Positions 24,645-33,063 of a stretch of DNA of 64,000 bases are shown here, in pieces (position 1 is the stretch's first letter; each line of letters opens with the position of its first letter). Source of the DNA: Humibacillus sp. DSM 29435 (lineage in GTDB: Bacteria > Actinomycetota > Actinomycetes > Actinomycetales > Dermatophilaceae); assembly GCF_001758225.1 (NCBI RefSeq), contig NZ_MAST01000002.1:62001-126000 (forward strand), written 5' to 3'. The notes below the pieces were generated by a model. That model made no database searches. It was not told the origin of the DNA and saw nothing but the letters and a program-made list of their open reading frames with translations. The position numbers and the translations under genes were made by a program.

Positions 24645-25543
24645 CCCACGAACGCCCCGACCACGGTGAAGGGCCCGGCGAGCACGACGAGCATGGCGAA
24701 CACGGCATCCGCCTGACGTGGCTGGGGCATTCCACCGTGGTCATCGAGCTCGGTGGGGTGCGGCTGCTGACCGACCCGCTGCTGGGCCGCAGGGCCGGGC
24801 CCCTCGTGCGATCGGGCGCCGTTCCCGACCCGCGGGTGTGGCACCACCCCGACGCCGTGCTGCTCTCGCACCTGCACCACGACCACGCCGACCTCGCTTC
24901 GCTGCGCCGGGTGCGAGGCGCTCCGGTGGTGACCGGTGAGGTCAACCGCGCCTGGGCTGTGCGATGCGGTCTCACGGTGGCGCGGCCCACCAACTCCGGC
25001 ACCCTCGGCAGCCGTGACCACCTCGACCGCTCTGACGACGCGTGGTGGACCGTGCCGCACCAGGCCGGCGACCGGCCGGTCAGCGTGCGACTCGTGCCGG
25101 CGGTGCACGAGAGCCGGCCGATGCCACACCGTCCCAACGCGGCCAACGGCTTTCTGGTGCGCAGCGCCGACAGCATCGTCTACTTCGCCGGCGACACGGC
25201 TCTTCACGACGACATGGGCGACCTGGCGGTGCTGGCCGGTGGGGCGATCGACGTGGCGCTGCTGCCCATCGGAGGCTGGGGCCCGCGACTGTCCGAAGGA
25301 CACCTCGACCCCGAAGCCGCCGCCGAGGCGGCGCTGCGTCTGGGCGCCCGGGCCGTGATGCCGGTGCACTACGGCACCCTGCACCCGTGGGGGTGGCCCC
25401 GCCGGCTGCGCGGCTGGATGCAGGATCCGCTCACCGGCTTCGCCCGAGCGCTGCATTACCGAGCGCCCGACGTGATGCTCCTCGCCCCTCCCCCGGGGCA
25501 CCCGACCACGGTTCCTCGACGGCATCCGGCTGACGGCGACTGA
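24641..25543 (+). CDS. Metallo-beta-lactamase-fold hydrolase (UlaG-like)
   Basis: A 300-residue MBL-fold protein. RLTWLGHSTVVIELGGVRLLTDPLL at the N-terminus and SHLHHDHAD (about 78-86) are the metal-site motifs; HESRPMPHR, YFAGDT and MPVHYGT supply later ligands. It resembles the UlaG/NAPE-PLD-like branch rather than beta-lactamases. The GTG start at 24641 overlaps the preceding TGA (GTGA), which rules out the longer frame inside the upstream gene. Being coupled to a phosphodiesterase suggests a phosphoester or phospholipid substrate (inference). Confidence 0.85.
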   Translation: MTHERPDHGEGPGEHDEHGEHGIRLTWLGHSTVVIELGGVRLLTDPLLGRRAGPLVRSGAVPDPRVWHHPDAVLLSHLHHDHADLASLRRVRGAPVVTGEVNRAWAVRCGLTVARPTNSGTLGSRDHLDRSDDAWWTVPHQAGDRPVSVRLVPAVHESRPMPHRPNAANGFLVRSADSIVYFAGDTALHDDMGDLAVLAGGAIDVALLPIGGWGPRLSEGHLDPEAAAEAALRLGARAVMPVHYGTLHPWGWPRRLRGWMQDPLTGFARALHYRAPDVMLLAPPPGHPTTVPRRHPADGD

Positions 25544-25639
25544 CGGCCGGCCCGACGCTGTCGGCACACCCTGTCGGCACACCCTGTCGTCACCCTGCCG
25601 GGTCGCCCTCAGACAGGCCCCGTCGCCTACGCTCGGGCC

Positions 25640-25915
25640 ATGTGCCGCAACATCAGACAGCTCCACAACTTCGAGCCGCCCGCCACCAGCGACGAGGTGC
25701 GCGCGGCGGCTCTGCAGTACGTCCGTAAGGTGAGCGGGGCGAGCAAGCCGAGCCAGGTCAACCAGCAGGCCTTCGACGAGGCCGTCGAGGCGGTCGCGCA
25801 GGCCACCGCCCATCTGCTGGAACACCTCACCACCAACGCTCCGCCCAAAGACCGAGAGGCCGAACGCGAGAAGGCCCTGGCCCGCAACGCGGTCCGCTTC
25901 GGAACACCCGCCTGA
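25640..25915 (+). CDS. DUF2277 domain protein
   Basis: A 91-residue small protein matching the DUF2277 family: MCRNI start, FEPPATSDEVRAAALQYVRKVSG, and a helical tail with PPKDREAEREKALAR. Members are widespread in actinobacteria and of unknown function. It lies between a metallo-beta-lactamase-fold gene (96-base gap, with tandem CTGTCGGCACACC copies) and a metallophosphoesterase starting 8 bases later, so it is probably co-transcribed with the latter. Confidence 0.85.
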   Translation: MCRNIRQLHNFEPPATSDEVRAAALQYVRKVSGASKPSQVNQQAFDEAVEAVAQATAHLLEHLTTNAPPKDREAEREKALARNAVRFGTPA

Positions 25916-25922
25916 TCGGATC

Positions 25923-27053
25923 ATGTTGTCGTTCTTCGTCGTCGGCGTGGCGGTGGTTCTCGCCCTGTTCAGCCTGCTGCTCCACCGTCGTCTCGCCGTT
26001 GCGCCCGAGTGGCCGGCCGCCGTTCGCCGGGTGATCGCCACCGGGCTCGGGCTCACGGGTCTGGCCACGATGGTGGCCTTCGCCATGCAGGCCGGGCTCA
26101 TCGACCCGCACCGGGCCCGATGGGCGGCCTGGGCCGGCATGACCTGGCTCGCCGTGGGCTGGTACCTGCTGCTCGGGGTGCTGGCCCTTGCGGTGCTCGG
26201 CCTGCTGGCCCGCCTCATCGGAGGTCGCCCGGCCCGGCGACGGGTGCTTCGCGTGGGCACCCCGCTCGTCGTCGTGGCTGCCCTGGCCACGACGGGCTAC
26301 GGGCTCCACGAGGCCGCCCAACCGCAGATCACCACTGCGTCGTTCTCGAGCCGGCAGCTCCCCGCGCAGTTCGAGGGACTACGGGTGGCACTCATCTCCG
26401 ACCTGCACGTCGGCCCCGTGCGCGAGGAGAGCTTCACCCGCCGGGTCGTCAACGAGGTCAATGCTGCCCACCCGGATCTCGTCGTGCTCGCCGGCGACCT
26501 CATCGATGGCCGCGTGGAGCAGGTGGGCGATGCCACAGACCCGCTCCGCGACCTTCGTGCCCCGCTCGGTGTGGTCGCGGTGAGCGGCAACCACGAGGTG
26601 ATCTCTCAGGAACCCGACGCATGGCTCGACCACTACGCCTCGCTGGGCATCACCGTGCTGCGCAACTCCAACATCGAGCTGACGCGTGGTGGCGCGACCA
26701 TCGCGGTGGCCGGCAGCAACGACGAGACGGCCGGCGGCGATGACGCCCCGAACATCGGCACGACCCTGGCCGGGGTCGACCCCGACGCCTTCACCCTGCT
26801 GGTGACCCACCAGCCCAAGGCCGCCGAGTCGGCTGGTGGGCGTGGCGTCGACCTGCAGGTGTCAGGCCACACCCACGGCGGGCAGCTCTGGCCGTTCCGC
26901 TACGCCGTCACCCTCCAGCAGCCGACCCTCGACGGGCTGGCCCTGGTGGGCGACGTGCCGGTCTTCACCACCCGCGGCGCCGGCGCCTGGGGGCCGCCGG
27001 TGCGGGTGCTCGCCCCACCGGAGATACCGATCATCACCCTCCGACGCGGCTGA
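25923..27053 (+). CDS. Membrane-bound metallophosphoesterase
   Basis: A 376-residue calcineurin-type phosphoesterase. Four N-terminal transmembrane helices (about 1-25, 37-60, 66-100, 108-125) are followed by the catalytic domain with the five metal motifs in order: ISDLHVG, AGDLIDG, GNHE, THQP and GHTHGGQ. Similar to YkuE/YaeI-type proteins thought to act on lipids or nucleotides; the substrate is unknown. It follows DUF2277 by 8 bases and precedes a methyltransferase by 17, giving a small operon. Confidence 0.88.
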   Translation: MLSFFVVGVAVVLALFSLLLHRRLAVAPEWPAAVRRVIATGLGLTGLATMVAFAMQAGLIDPHRARWAAWAGMTWLAVGWYLLLGVLALAVLGLLARLIGGRPARRRVLRVGTPLVVVAALATTGYGLHEAAQPQITTASFSSRQLPAQFEGLRVALISDLHVGPVREESFTRRVVNEVNAAHPDLVVLAGDLIDGRVEQVGDATDPLRDLRAPLGVVAVSGNHEVISQEPDAWLDHYASLGITVLRNSNIELTRGGATIAVAGSNDETAGGDDAPNIGTTLAGVDPDAFTLLVTHQPKAAESAGGRGVDLQVSGHTHGGQLWPFRYAVTLQQPTLDGLALVGDVPVFTTRGAGAWGPPVRVLAPPEIPIITLRRG

Positions 27054-27070
27054 CCGCCTAGCCTGAGGCG

Positions 27071-27694
27071 ATGGGTTGGTGGGCACGCCAGGTGACGCCG
27101 CGGCTCGTCGAGCTCGGCGCCGACGAGCCCGCCATGCTCAGCCTGCGTGCTCGAGCGTGCACCGGCCTGCACGGCCGGGTGCTCGAGCTCGGCTTCGGCA
27201 GCGGCGTCAACGTGCCGATCTACCCGGCCGACGTCATCGACGTGATCGCGATCGAGCCCTCCGACCTCGCCTGGCGGCGCTCAGAGCGACGGCGCTCACT
27301 CGGTCAGACACCGGTGCGCCGCGGCGGCCTCGACGGGCAGCGGCTCGACCTGCCCGACCACCACGTCGACGCCGTGCTCACCTGCCTCACCCTCTGCACC
27401 ATCCCTGACCCGGCCCAGGCCCTTCGCGAAGCGTGCCGCGTGCTGCGACCCGGCGGCACCCTCCACTTTCTCGAGCACGGCATCGCACCGGATGCCGGGG
27501 TGCGCCGTTGGCAACGTCGGCTCGAGCCGCTGCAGAAGAAAGTCTTTGACGGCTGCCACCTGATGCGACCCATCGACGAGCTCATCGAGGCCTCGGGCCT
27601 GACCATCGAGTCCATCGAGCGCGCCTACGGGCCCGTGCCGGCACCGATGCGGCCCTGGGGCTTCGTCTACCTCGGTCGCGCTCGAAAGCTCTGA
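27071..27694 (+). CDS. Class I SAM-dependent methyltransferase
   Basis: A 207-residue methyltransferase (type 11 family). VLELGFGSGVNVPIYP (about 37-52) is motif I, DAVLTCLTLCTIPD motif IV and VLRPGGTLHFLEHG the following strand. Relatives are often annotated as phospholipid or ubiquinone-like methyltransferases, but the acceptor cannot be fixed here. It starts 17 bases after the metallophosphoesterase stop and is probably co-transcribed. Normal length, no lesions. Confidence 0.85.
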   Translation: MGWWARQVTPRLVELGADEPAMLSLRARACTGLHGRVLELGFGSGVNVPIYPADVIDVIAIEPSDLAWRRSERRRSLGQTPVRRGGLDGQRLDLPDHHVDAVLTCLTLCTIPDPAQALREACRVLRPGGTLHFLEHGIAPDAGVRRWQRRLEPLQKKVFDGCHLMRPIDELIEASGLTIESIERAYGPVPAPMRPWGFVYLGRARKL

Positions 27695-27793
27695 CCACCC
27701 GCCGCGGTCGGTTGGCGCTTCCGGCGCCTGGGCGGCGCTGTTGCCCCTGAGACAGGCCACGTCACGGCCCACAGCCGCGGTTACCGTGTTCCC

Positions 27794-29209
27794 ATGTCCG
27801 ATGCCGGTGTGCGCCGCCCCGCCGGTGACCCGGACCCGGACGGCGAGCCGCACGACCGCGAGCCGGAAGACCTACAGCGGAAAGGACCGTCCGTCGGCTA
27901 CCGCCGCGAGATCCTGCGCCTGGCCGGCCCGGCGTTCCTCGCCCTCATCGCCGAGCCCCTTTTTCTGCTCGCCGACTCGGCGATCGTCGGGCACCTCGGA
28001 ACGGCCGAGCTCGCCGGGCTCGGCGTGGCGAGCGCCGCTCTTCTCACCGCGTCGGGCATCTTCGTCTTCCTCGCCTACGGCACCACGAGTGTCGTGGCCC
28101 GACATCTGGGCGCCGGTGACCAGCGCGCGGCCGTGGCCGCCGGTATCGACGGACTGTGGTTGGCCCTCGGTCTCGGCGTCGTCATCGCAGCGGTGACGGC
28201 GGTGGCGGCCGGCCCGATCAGCGCCCTGTTCGGCGCCTCTGACGCCGCCCACGAGCAGGCCACGATCTACCTGCGCATCTCGGCGTTCGGGTTGCCGGCC
28301 ATGCTCATCGTGCTGGCGGTCACCGGGGTGCTGCGGGGGCTCCAGGACACGAAGACACCTCTCATCGCCTCGGTCGCGGGGTTCGGAACCAACGTCGTGC
28401 TGAACGTCGTGTTCGTCTACGGGTTGCACTGGGGCATAGCCGGTTCCGCGTGGGGCACGGTCATCGCCCAGACCGGCATGGCGACTGCCCTCGTCGTGGT
28501 GCTGCTGCGTCAGGCGCGGGCTCTGGGCGCCTCGCCCCGGGCCCACCCCGGGCGCGTTCTCGCGGCCGGCCTCACCGGCATCCCCCTGCTCGTTCGAACG
28601 GTGGCGCTGCGCGCAACCATGCTGTTGACCACGTGGGTGGCGGCGGCGCTCGGCGACGCGTCGCTGGCCGCGCACCAGGTGGCTCTGACCATCTGGTCGT
28701 TCCTCGCCTTTGCCCTTGATGCCCTGGCCATTGCTGCTCAGGCCATGACCGGCAAGTCGCTCGGCTCGGGCGATCGCGGCGGCGTTCGCCAGACGATGGA
28801 CACCATGGTGCGCTGGGGCGTCTTCGGTGGGCTGGCCGTCGGTCTGCTGCTCGTCGCCGTGCACCGCATCGTGCCGCCCCTGTTCACCACCGACCCCGTC
28901 GTGCGCGACGCGCTCGGCGCGGCCCTGGTCGTCGTCGGGCTGGGGCAGGCCATCGCGGGCTACGTCTTCGTGCTCGACGGGGTACTGATCGGCGCAGGCG
29001 ACGGGCGCTGGCTGGCTTGGGGCGCAGTGGCCGGCCTGGTGCTCTACCTGCCGATCATCCTCTGGGTCAAGGCGATCGGGCCGAGCGACTCCCCCAGCCA
29101 CGATGTCGTCGGGCTGTGGGTCGCCTTCACCGCCTTCATGGTGATCAGGGGCGCGATCCTCGGTTGGCGATCGCGCACCGATGAGTGGATGGTGCTCGGC
29201 GTGCGCTGA
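27794..29209 (+). CDS. MATE family efflux transporter (DinF-like)
   Basis: A 471-residue multidrug/toxin exporter with about 12 transmembrane segments after a charged N-terminal arm (1-38). The opening EILRLAGPAFLALIAEPLFLLADSAIVGHLG is typical of the DinF/NorM branch, and RGLQDTKTPL marks the loop between helices 4 and 5. Driven by Na+ or H+; the substrate is unknown. Transcribed alone, with a 99-base upstream gap. The gene lies between the cellulose loci rather than beside rplI/dnaB. Confidence 0.9.
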   Translation: MSDAGVRRPAGDPDPDGEPHDREPEDLQRKGPSVGYRREILRLAGPAFLALIAEPLFLLADSAIVGHLGTAELAGLGVASAALLTASGIFVFLAYGTTSVVARHLGAGDQRAAVAAGIDGLWLALGLGVVIAAVTAVAAGPISALFGASDAAHEQATIYLRISAFGLPAMLIVLAVTGVLRGLQDTKTPLIASVAGFGTNVVLNVVFVYGLHWGIAGSAWGTVIAQTGMATALVVVLLRQARALGASPRAHPGRVLAAGLTGIPLLVRTVALRATMLLTTWVAAALGDASLAAHQVALTIWSFLAFALDALAIAAQAMTGKSLGSGDRGGVRQTMDTMVRWGVFGGLAVGLLLVAVHRIVPPLFTTDPVVRDALGAALVVVGLGQAIAGYVFVLDGVLIGAGDGRWLAWGAVAGLVLYLPIILWVKAIGPSDSPSHDVVGLWVAFTAFMVIRGAILGWRSRTDEWMVLGVR

Positions 29210-29420
29210 GCTCGCCACCCTGCACACCCCTCACCCAGGTGGTCAGCCGGAGCGCTCGGCACCGGCACCCCTCAGGCCCGGCACCCCTCAGGCCCGGCAC
29301 CACCTGTCGCTCGCTGCCCGGCAAACCCCTCGACCCCTCCCTGGGCGACACCCGGGTGTCGGCTCCTGCCACTCTGCCGGTGAACTGAAGGGTAGTTCTC
29401 AGGCTTCTTTAAGATTGGTC

Positions 29421-29555
29421 GCGCATCCTTCTTCTTGTGAGTTGCTCCTGTGCGACTCGGTGATCTCCTCCCCTGTCAGATCGCCGAGTCAAGGGCACCC
29501 GCCCCCACTGGTCTAGTTCGGCGACGCGACCAGCGGGGGCGGGTTTTTTGTGCCC
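29421..29555 (+). ncRNA. Candidate structured small RNA, 6C-like
   Basis: An intergenic segment with a 12-bp stem (GACTCGGTGATC 29454-29465 with 29479-29490) whose 13-base loop is C-rich (CCTCCCC). It is followed by a classic intrinsic terminator: 29497-29513 pairs with 29528-29544 (one mismatch), then six T. An outer GGGCAC/GTGCCC clamp surrounds it. A possible -10 (TAAGAT, 29410-29415) would start the RNA near 29421. No open frame fits. C-rich hairpin loops plus a terminator recall the actinobacterial 6C small RNA, though I cannot confirm the family. It could also be a leader attenuator for the ceb operon 180 bases downstream. Confidence 0.55.
29497..29549 (+). terminator. Intrinsic terminator of the candidate RNA
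   Basis: A 17-bp GC-rich stem with a single mismatch and a 14-base loop (29514-29527), followed by TTTTTT. It is the clearest rho-independent terminator in the window. Confidence 0.85.
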
Positions 29556-29650
29556 TTTCGGCACCTGTCGTCCCGCTCTCACCCGCGCCTGCAGGTCACG
29601 GATCAGTAACAACCCTTGACCGCTCTTCGTCCCACCATCCATTCTCTGTC

Positions 29651-29696
29651 GTGAGAGCGCTCTCACGCCTCGCGTCCCGCACGGAGAGCGCTCCCA
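29651..29696. promoter_or_regulatory. Two CebR-type operators before the ceb operon
   Basis: GTGAGAGCGCTCTCAC (29651-29666) is a perfect 16-bp palindrome. GGAGAGCGCTCCCA (29683-29696) differs from the consensus TGGGAGCGCTCCCA at two positions. The centres are 31 bp apart, about three helical turns, allowing cooperative binding of the LacI-type regulator encoded at the end of the operon. Confidence 0.85.
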
Positions 29697-29732
29697 CACC
29701 CATATCGGGCCTGAGACCGAAGGAGCTCTCTC

Positions 29733-31055
29733 ATGACCACACGCGCCACCCGCACCACCCGGACCGGCACGCGCTACAAAGCCGTGGCCACCGTCTCGAT
29801 CGGGCTGCTGGCCCTGTCGGCCTGCAGCAGCTCGAGCACGACCGAACCGGGCGCCGGCAGCACCCCGGCCGGCGCCGCCGGTGGCGGACAGGTCACCCTG
29901 ACCCTCGCCACCTTCAACCAGTTCGGCTACGAAGACCTCCTCCCCGAGTTCGAGAAGAGCCACCCGAACATCAAGGTCACCCACAAGAAGGCCGCCACCT
30001 CCAACGAGGCCCGCGACAACTTCAACACCCGGCTCGCCGCCGGCAGCGGCATGGCCGACGTCGAGGCTGTCGAGGTCGACTGGCTACCCGAGATCCTGCA
30101 GTACAGCGCGAAGTTCACCGACCTCGAGAACCCCTCCGTCGACGGCCGCTGGCCCGAGTGGAAGACCAAGGCCGCCACCGACGCCAACGGCGCCCTGGTC
30201 GGGTACGGCACCGACGCCGGCCCCGAGGCGATCTGCTACCGCGGCGACCTGCTCAAGGCCGCCGGCTTCCCGAGCGACCGCGAGTCGGTCGCGAAATGGC
30301 TGGGCACCTCGTGGGAGAGCTACTTCGCCGCGGGGCAACAGTTCGCCGCCAAGAGCAAGACCCCGTTCTTCGACTCCCTCGGCGCCACCTACCAGGGCAT
30401 GATCAACCAGGTCGAGAAGACCTACGAAGACACCGACGGCACCGTCATCGCCACCACCAACCCCGCGGTTCGCAAGGTCTACGACGAGGTCGTCAAGGCC
30501 GGCATCGACAACAAGCTCTCGGCCAAGCTGCAGCAGTGGAGTGACGACTGGACCGCGAGCTACCAGAAGAACGGCTTCGCCACCATGCTCTGCCCCGGCT
30601 GGATGGTCGGCGTCATCGAAGGCAACGCCAAGGGGGTCAAGGGTTGGGACATCGCCAACACCTTCCCCGGCGGCGGCGGCAACTGGGGCGGCTCCTACCT
30701 GGTCGTGCCGAAGCAGAGCGCGCACCCCGCGGAGGCCCGTGAGCTCGCCGACTGGCTGACCGCTCCCGAGCAGCAGATCAAGGCCTTCCAGAAGGTCGGA
30801 GCGTTCCCGAGCCAGGTCGCCGCCCAGAGCAGCCCCGAGCTCGCGGCCGTCAAGGTGGCGTCGTTCAACAACGCCCCCACCGGCCAGATCTTCTCCGACC
30901 GGTTCAAGGGCATCTCGGTCTCGCCGTTCAAGGGCCCGAAGTACTTCGCCATCAACGACGCCATGCAGAAGGCACTGACCCGCATCGAGGACGGCACCTC
31001 GACCCCCGCCGCGTCGTGGGACAAGTTCACCGCCGACGTGCAGGCCCTCGGCTGA
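29733..31055 (+). CDS. cebE: Cello-oligosaccharide ABC transporter, lipoprotein binding component
   Basis: A 440-residue family 1 extracellular solute-binding protein. The lipoprotein signal ends in LLALSAC with the lipid-bearing Cys31; a Ser/Gly-rich linker precedes the binding domain (FNQFGYEDLLPEFEKSHPNIKV onward). It captures oligosaccharides for the two permeases that follow. CebR-type operators just upstream and a GH1 beta-glucosidase downstream make cellobiose or cellotriose the likely ligand. The ribosome-binding site is GAAGGAG. Ligand specificity is inferred from context, not from binding-site residues. Confidence 0.88.
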   Translation: MTTRATRTTRTGTRYKAVATVSIGLLALSACSSSSTTEPGAGSTPAGAAGGGQVTLTLATFNQFGYEDLLPEFEKSHPNIKVTHKKAATSNEARDNFNTRLAAGSGMADVEAVEVDWLPEILQYSAKFTDLENPSVDGRWPEWKTKAATDANGALVGYGTDAGPEAICYRGDLLKAAGFPSDRESVAKWLGTSWESYFAAGQQFAAKSKTPFFDSLGATYQGMINQVEKTYEDTDGTVIATTNPAVRKVYDEVVKAGIDNKLSAKLQQWSDDWTASYQKNGFATMLCPGWMVGVIEGNAKGVKGWDIANTFPGGGGNWGGSYLVVPKQSAHPAEARELADWLTAPEQQIKAFQKVGAFPSQVAAQSSPELAAVKVASFNNAPTGQIFSDRFKGISVSPFKGPKYFAINDAMQKALTRIEDGTSTPAASWDKFTADVQALG

Positions 31056-31080
31056 CCTCCTGCGTCAGCGACTGAACCGG

Positions 31081-31125
31081 CAGCGGCATCCAGGCTCGGC
31101 CCCCTCACCGGCCGGGATGCCGCTG
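31081..31125 (+). terminator. Hairpin between binding protein and permease genes
   Basis: CAGCGGCATCC (31081-31091) pairs perfectly with GGATGCCGCTG (31115-31125). With no T-run it may act as an mRNA-stabilising or partial-termination structure that keeps binding-protein message in excess, as is usual in such operons. Both arms contain the over-represented octamer. Confidence 0.5.
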
Positions 31126-31162
31126 TCGTCACCCCCGTAGGCCCTCACCCCAAGGAGCGGCA

Positions 31163-32170
31163 GTGACCGTAACGACCAAGCGGCCGCCGGACTCGTCCGG
31201 CCCGGCCGGGCCTGGCGGTGGCGACCGGCTGCCCACCCGGCCCAGCGGCATCCGACCCCGGTCGAAGCTGCGCCAACGACTCAGCCGACTGGACGGGGCG
31301 GTCTCGCCCTACGCCTACATCTCGCCGTTCTTCATCCTCTTCGCCATCGTGGGGCTCTTCCCGCTGCTCTACACGCTCTGGGTCTCGCTGCACCAGTGGA
31401 ACCTCATCGGTGGGCAGGGCGACTACGTCGGGCTGAAGAACTTCACCGACGTGCTCGGCCAGCCCTTCTTCTGGAAGGCCCTACGCAACACCCTCAGCAT
31501 CTTCGTGCTCTCGAGCGTGCCGCAGGTGATCTTCGCCCTGCTCATCGCGGCCGCGCTCGACAGCGGCCTGCGCGCCAAGGCCTTCTGGCGGATGAGCGTG
31601 CTGCTGCCGTACGTCATCGCCCCGGTGGCGGTCGTGCTGATCTTCAACGACCTGTTCGGCGACAAGTTCGGCCTCATCAACCAGGTGCTCGGCTACGTCG
31701 GCATCGACCCGGTCCAGTGGCACAAGGACACCCTCTCGAGCCACGTCGCCATTGCGACGATGGTCAACTTCCGCTGGACCGGCTACAACGCGCTGATCTT
31801 CCTCGCCGCGATGCAGACGGTTCCGCGCGACTACTACGAGGCGGCCCTGATCGACGGGGCCGGACGGGTCCGCACCTTCTTCTCCATCACCATCCCGCAG
31901 CTGCGAGCGACCATCATCTTCGTCGTCATCACCTCGACCATCGGCGGCCTGCAGATCTTCGACGAGCCCCGGATGTTCGACCAGTACGGCCAAGGCGGCG
32001 CCGACCGGCAGTGGCAGACCCTGACGATCTACCTCTACAACATCGGCTGGACCCAGAAGAACTTCGGTCGGGCCGCCGCGATCGCGTGGCTGCTGTTCCT
32101 CATCATCATCGTCTTCGCACTCGTCAACTTCGTCGTCACGCAGCGAATCGCCTCCAGGGAGTCCCGATGA
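31163..32170 (+). CDS. cebF: Sugar ABC transporter permease (CebF-like)
   Basis: A 335-residue CUT1-family (MalF-like) permease with six transmembrane helices after a cytoplasmic arm (1-48). The EAA loop that docks the ATPase reads YYEAALIDGAGRVRTFFSITIPQL (about 224-247). It partners the next gene to form the channel. Its TGA overlaps the ATG of that gene. Substrate by context: cello-oligosaccharides. Confidence 0.9.
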   Translation: MTVTTKRPPDSSGPAGPGGGDRLPTRPSGIRPRSKLRQRLSRLDGAVSPYAYISPFFILFAIVGLFPLLYTLWVSLHQWNLIGGQGDYVGLKNFTDVLGQPFFWKALRNTLSIFVLSSVPQVIFALLIAAALDSGLRAKAFWRMSVLLPYVIAPVAVVLIFNDLFGDKFGLINQVLGYVGIDPVQWHKDTLSSHVAIATMVNFRWTGYNALIFLAAMQTVPRDYYEAALIDGAGRVRTFFSITIPQLRATIIFVVITSTIGGLQIFDEPRMFDQYGQGGADRQWQTLTIYLYNIGWTQKNFGRAAAIAWLLFLIIIVFALVNFVVTQRIASRESR

Positions 32171-33063
32171 CCGCCCCGACCCTGGTGCCCGTGCGCGCCC
32201 CCGAGCCCACTCCGGCTCGACGACGCCTGACTCGCAACGCGATTCGCCGCAGCCAAGCCAGCCCGGTCGCGTACACGTTTCTCATCATCGTGCTCCTGGC
32301 GTCGGTCTTCCCGCTCTGGTGGTCGTTCGTCATCGGCAGCAAGGACGCCACCGCGATCAACAGCGGCGACGTCTCGCTCATCCCGGGCGGCAACTTCCTC
32401 GTCAACGCCCGCACCGTCGTCGACACCCTGCCGTTCTGGAAGGCGCTGGCCAACAGCATCATCGTCTCGACCGCTGTGGGCGTCGCGGTGGTGCTGCTCT
32501 CGACGATGGCCGGGTTCGCGTTCGCCAAGCTGCGGTTCCGCGGCAAGGGGGTGCTGCTCGTGTTCGTCATCGCCACGATGGCGGTGCCGACACAGCTCGG
32601 GATCGTGCCGCTGTTCATCGTGATGAGCAAGCTCGGCTGGATCGGCAGCCTCGGCGCCGTCATCGTGCCCTCGCTCGTCAACGCGTTCGGGGTGTTCTGG
32701 ATGACGCAGTACCTCAAGGAGGCGCTGCCCGACGAGCTGATCGAGGCGGCCCGCGTCGACGGGGCGTCGATCTTCCGGATCTTCTGGAACATCGCCCTGC
32801 CCGCGGCACGGCCGGGTGCTGCCATGCTGGGACTGTTCACCTTCATCGCGACCTGGACCAACTTCTTCTGGCCCTTCATCGTGCTCGACCCAGGAAACCC
32901 GACCCTCCCAGTCGCCCTCCAGCAACTTCAGGCACGCTACTACGTGGACTACTCGCTCGTACTCGCGGGAGTGGTGCTCGCCGCTCTGCCGCTCATCATC
33001 GTGTTCGCCGTCGCCGGACGTCAGCTCGTGTCCGGCATCATGCAAGGAGCAGTCAAGGGATGA
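32167..33063 (+). CDS. cebG: Sugar ABC transporter permease (CebG-like)
   Basis: A 298-residue MalG-like permease with six helices. The EAA loop is LIEAARVDGASIFRIFWNIALP (about 192-213). The ATG at 32167 overlaps the cebF stop (ATGA), and its own TGA overlaps the next ATG, so the operon is translationally coupled. A much longer open frame starting at 31396 is an artefact overlapping cebF. No ATP-binding subunit gene is in the operon; actinobacterial CUT1 importers typically share an MsiK-type ATPase encoded elsewhere. Confidence 0.9.
   Translation: MTAPTLVPVRAPEPTPARRRLTRNAIRRSQASPVAYTFLIIVLLASVFPLWWSFVIGSKDATAINSGDVSLIPGGNFLVNARTVVDTLPFWKALANSIIVSTAVGVAVVLLSTMAGFAFAKLRFRGKGVLLVFVIATMAVPTQLGIVPLFIVMSKLGWIGSLGAVIVPSLVNAFGVFWMTQYLKEALPDELIEAARVDGASIFRIFWNIALPAARPGAAMLGLFTFIATWTNFFWPFIVLDPGNPTLPVALQQLQARYYVDYSLVLAGVVLAALPLIIVFAVAGRQLVSGIMQGAVKG

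Noticed and set aside
29263-29300. Tandem GGCACCCCTCAGGCCC copies as a regulatory array
   Set aside because: Only two copies in GC-rich non-coding DNA, most likely slippage.
31396-33063. 555-residue frame spanning both permease genes
   Set aside because: Only the part from 32167 encodes a protein family; the rest overlaps cebF out of frame and is Arg/Pro-rich.
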